Source: VFZS01 sp964353255
Lineage (GTDB): Bacteria > Acidobacteriota > Terriglobia > Bryobacterales > Bryobacteraceae
Assembly: GCA_964353255.1 (NCBI GenBank)
Contig: CAYGVJ010000039.1
Coordinates: 1 to 40,080 of the forward strand
Reading direction: 5' to 3'
Length of the DNA stretch: 40,080 nt
Part shown: one piece after another, positions 39,951 to 40,080 of the stretch
How positions within the stretch are numbered: position 1 is the stretch's first letter
Layout of the letters: each line of letters begins with the position of its first letter
Made by a program: the position numbers and the translations under genes
Notes under the pieces: generated by a model
Database searches by the model: none
What the model was told of the DNA's origin: nothing
What the model saw: the letters and a program-made list of their open reading frames with translations, nothing else

Positions 39951-40080
39951 GGGCGGGGCCTGCGACCTCGGTCTGCTGCTTGAGTTTCTCCGCCTGGTAG
40001 TACGTGGTCAGCGCATCGATCACCTGGTCCAGGCGGCCATCCATGATCATATCCAACTGGTAGAGCGTCAGGCCGATGCG
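39907..40080 (-). CDS. prfA: Peptide chain release factor 1, C-terminal part only
   Basis: The minus strand from the window edge reads RIGLTLYQLDMIMDGRLDQV, IDALTTYYQAEKLKQQ and an extra tail ending RLEAS before TGA (39907-39909). This matches the RF1 C-terminus (compare [20 protein letters not shown] in E. coli). The rest, including the GGQ and PXT motifs, lies beyond the window. The last 44 bases overlap prmC. Confidence 0.88.
   Translation of the reverse strand, partial: RIGLTLYQLDMIMDGRLDQVIDALTTYYQAEKLKQQTEVAGPARDHPDSTPARLEAS

Overview
The window looks like a piece of chromosome from a GC-rich, diderm, heterotrophic bacterium. The best guess is an Acidobacteriota of the Bryobacter/Solibacter type. 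Supporting signs are an Oar-like TonB-dependent receptor with an N-terminal carboxypeptidase-regulatory domain and the LPLNGRN motif, small secreted proteins with the same fold, several thioredoxin-fold exported proteins, a long BamA, and a bifunctional fucokinase/GDP-fucose pyrophosphorylase. This placement rests on gene content alone; no rRNA is present. No tRNA, rRNA, CRISPR array, insertion sequence or recombinase gene was found. No gene-free stretch exceeds 300 bases; the longest are about 7035-7287, 27560-27842 and 37003-37268.

Layout. 1-4148 (minus): glycine cleavage operon gcvT-gcvH-gcvPA-gcvPB, with the last gene cut by the window edge. 4288-7034 (plus): bacterioferritin, then a LysW-like zinc ribbon, two small secreted carboxypeptidase-regulatory-fold proteins, a redoxin and a TlpA-like thioredoxin. 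7288-11118 (plus): polysaccharide export set (Wza-like, Wzz/GumC-like, tyrosine kinase, membrane protein). 11274-14183 (plus): bamA. 14216-18225 (minus): a RhaT-type sugar transporter coupled to Fkp. 18395-22207 (plus): TonB-dependent receptor. 22314-24834 (plus): rpsO-pnp. 24913-25743 (minus) and 25803-27107 (plus): a Tat-type secreted sugar isomerase-like protein diverging from homoserine dehydrogenase. 27134-27559 (minus): small membrane protein. 27843-32916 (plus): tightly packed yebC-ruvC-hypothetical-TPR/TlpA-deoB-tpiA. 32969-33847 (plus): secreted amidohydrolase. 33859-35154 (minus): MFS transporter. 35174-37869: an accessory patch of toxin-antitoxin genes and a HEAT-repeat gene. 37891-40080 (minus): prfA-prmC-dinB, with prfA cut by the edge.

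The core genes are ordinary, and many are coupled by 4-base start/stop overlaps. The unusual part is 35174-37953. The last 48-100 bases of dinB occur three times in the same orientation: once in intact dinB and twice as fragments. The fragments separate three cargo blocks: higBA; a HEAT-repeat gene; and phd with a broken parE plus mazEF. This resembles serial accretion of cargo at the 3' end of dinB, but no integrase is visible in the window. A 26-base dispersed repeat occurs at two places in this patch and at a third place between the TlpA-like gene and deoB. There it supplies the stop codon of one gene and the Shine-Dalgarno of the next. A separate four-hairpin element after pnp encodes the last five residues of the convergent gene. 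Several genes (gcvT, hom, the isomerase-like gene, mazE) have a -10-like hexamer only 8-10 bases before the start codon, suggesting leaderless or near-leaderless transcripts.
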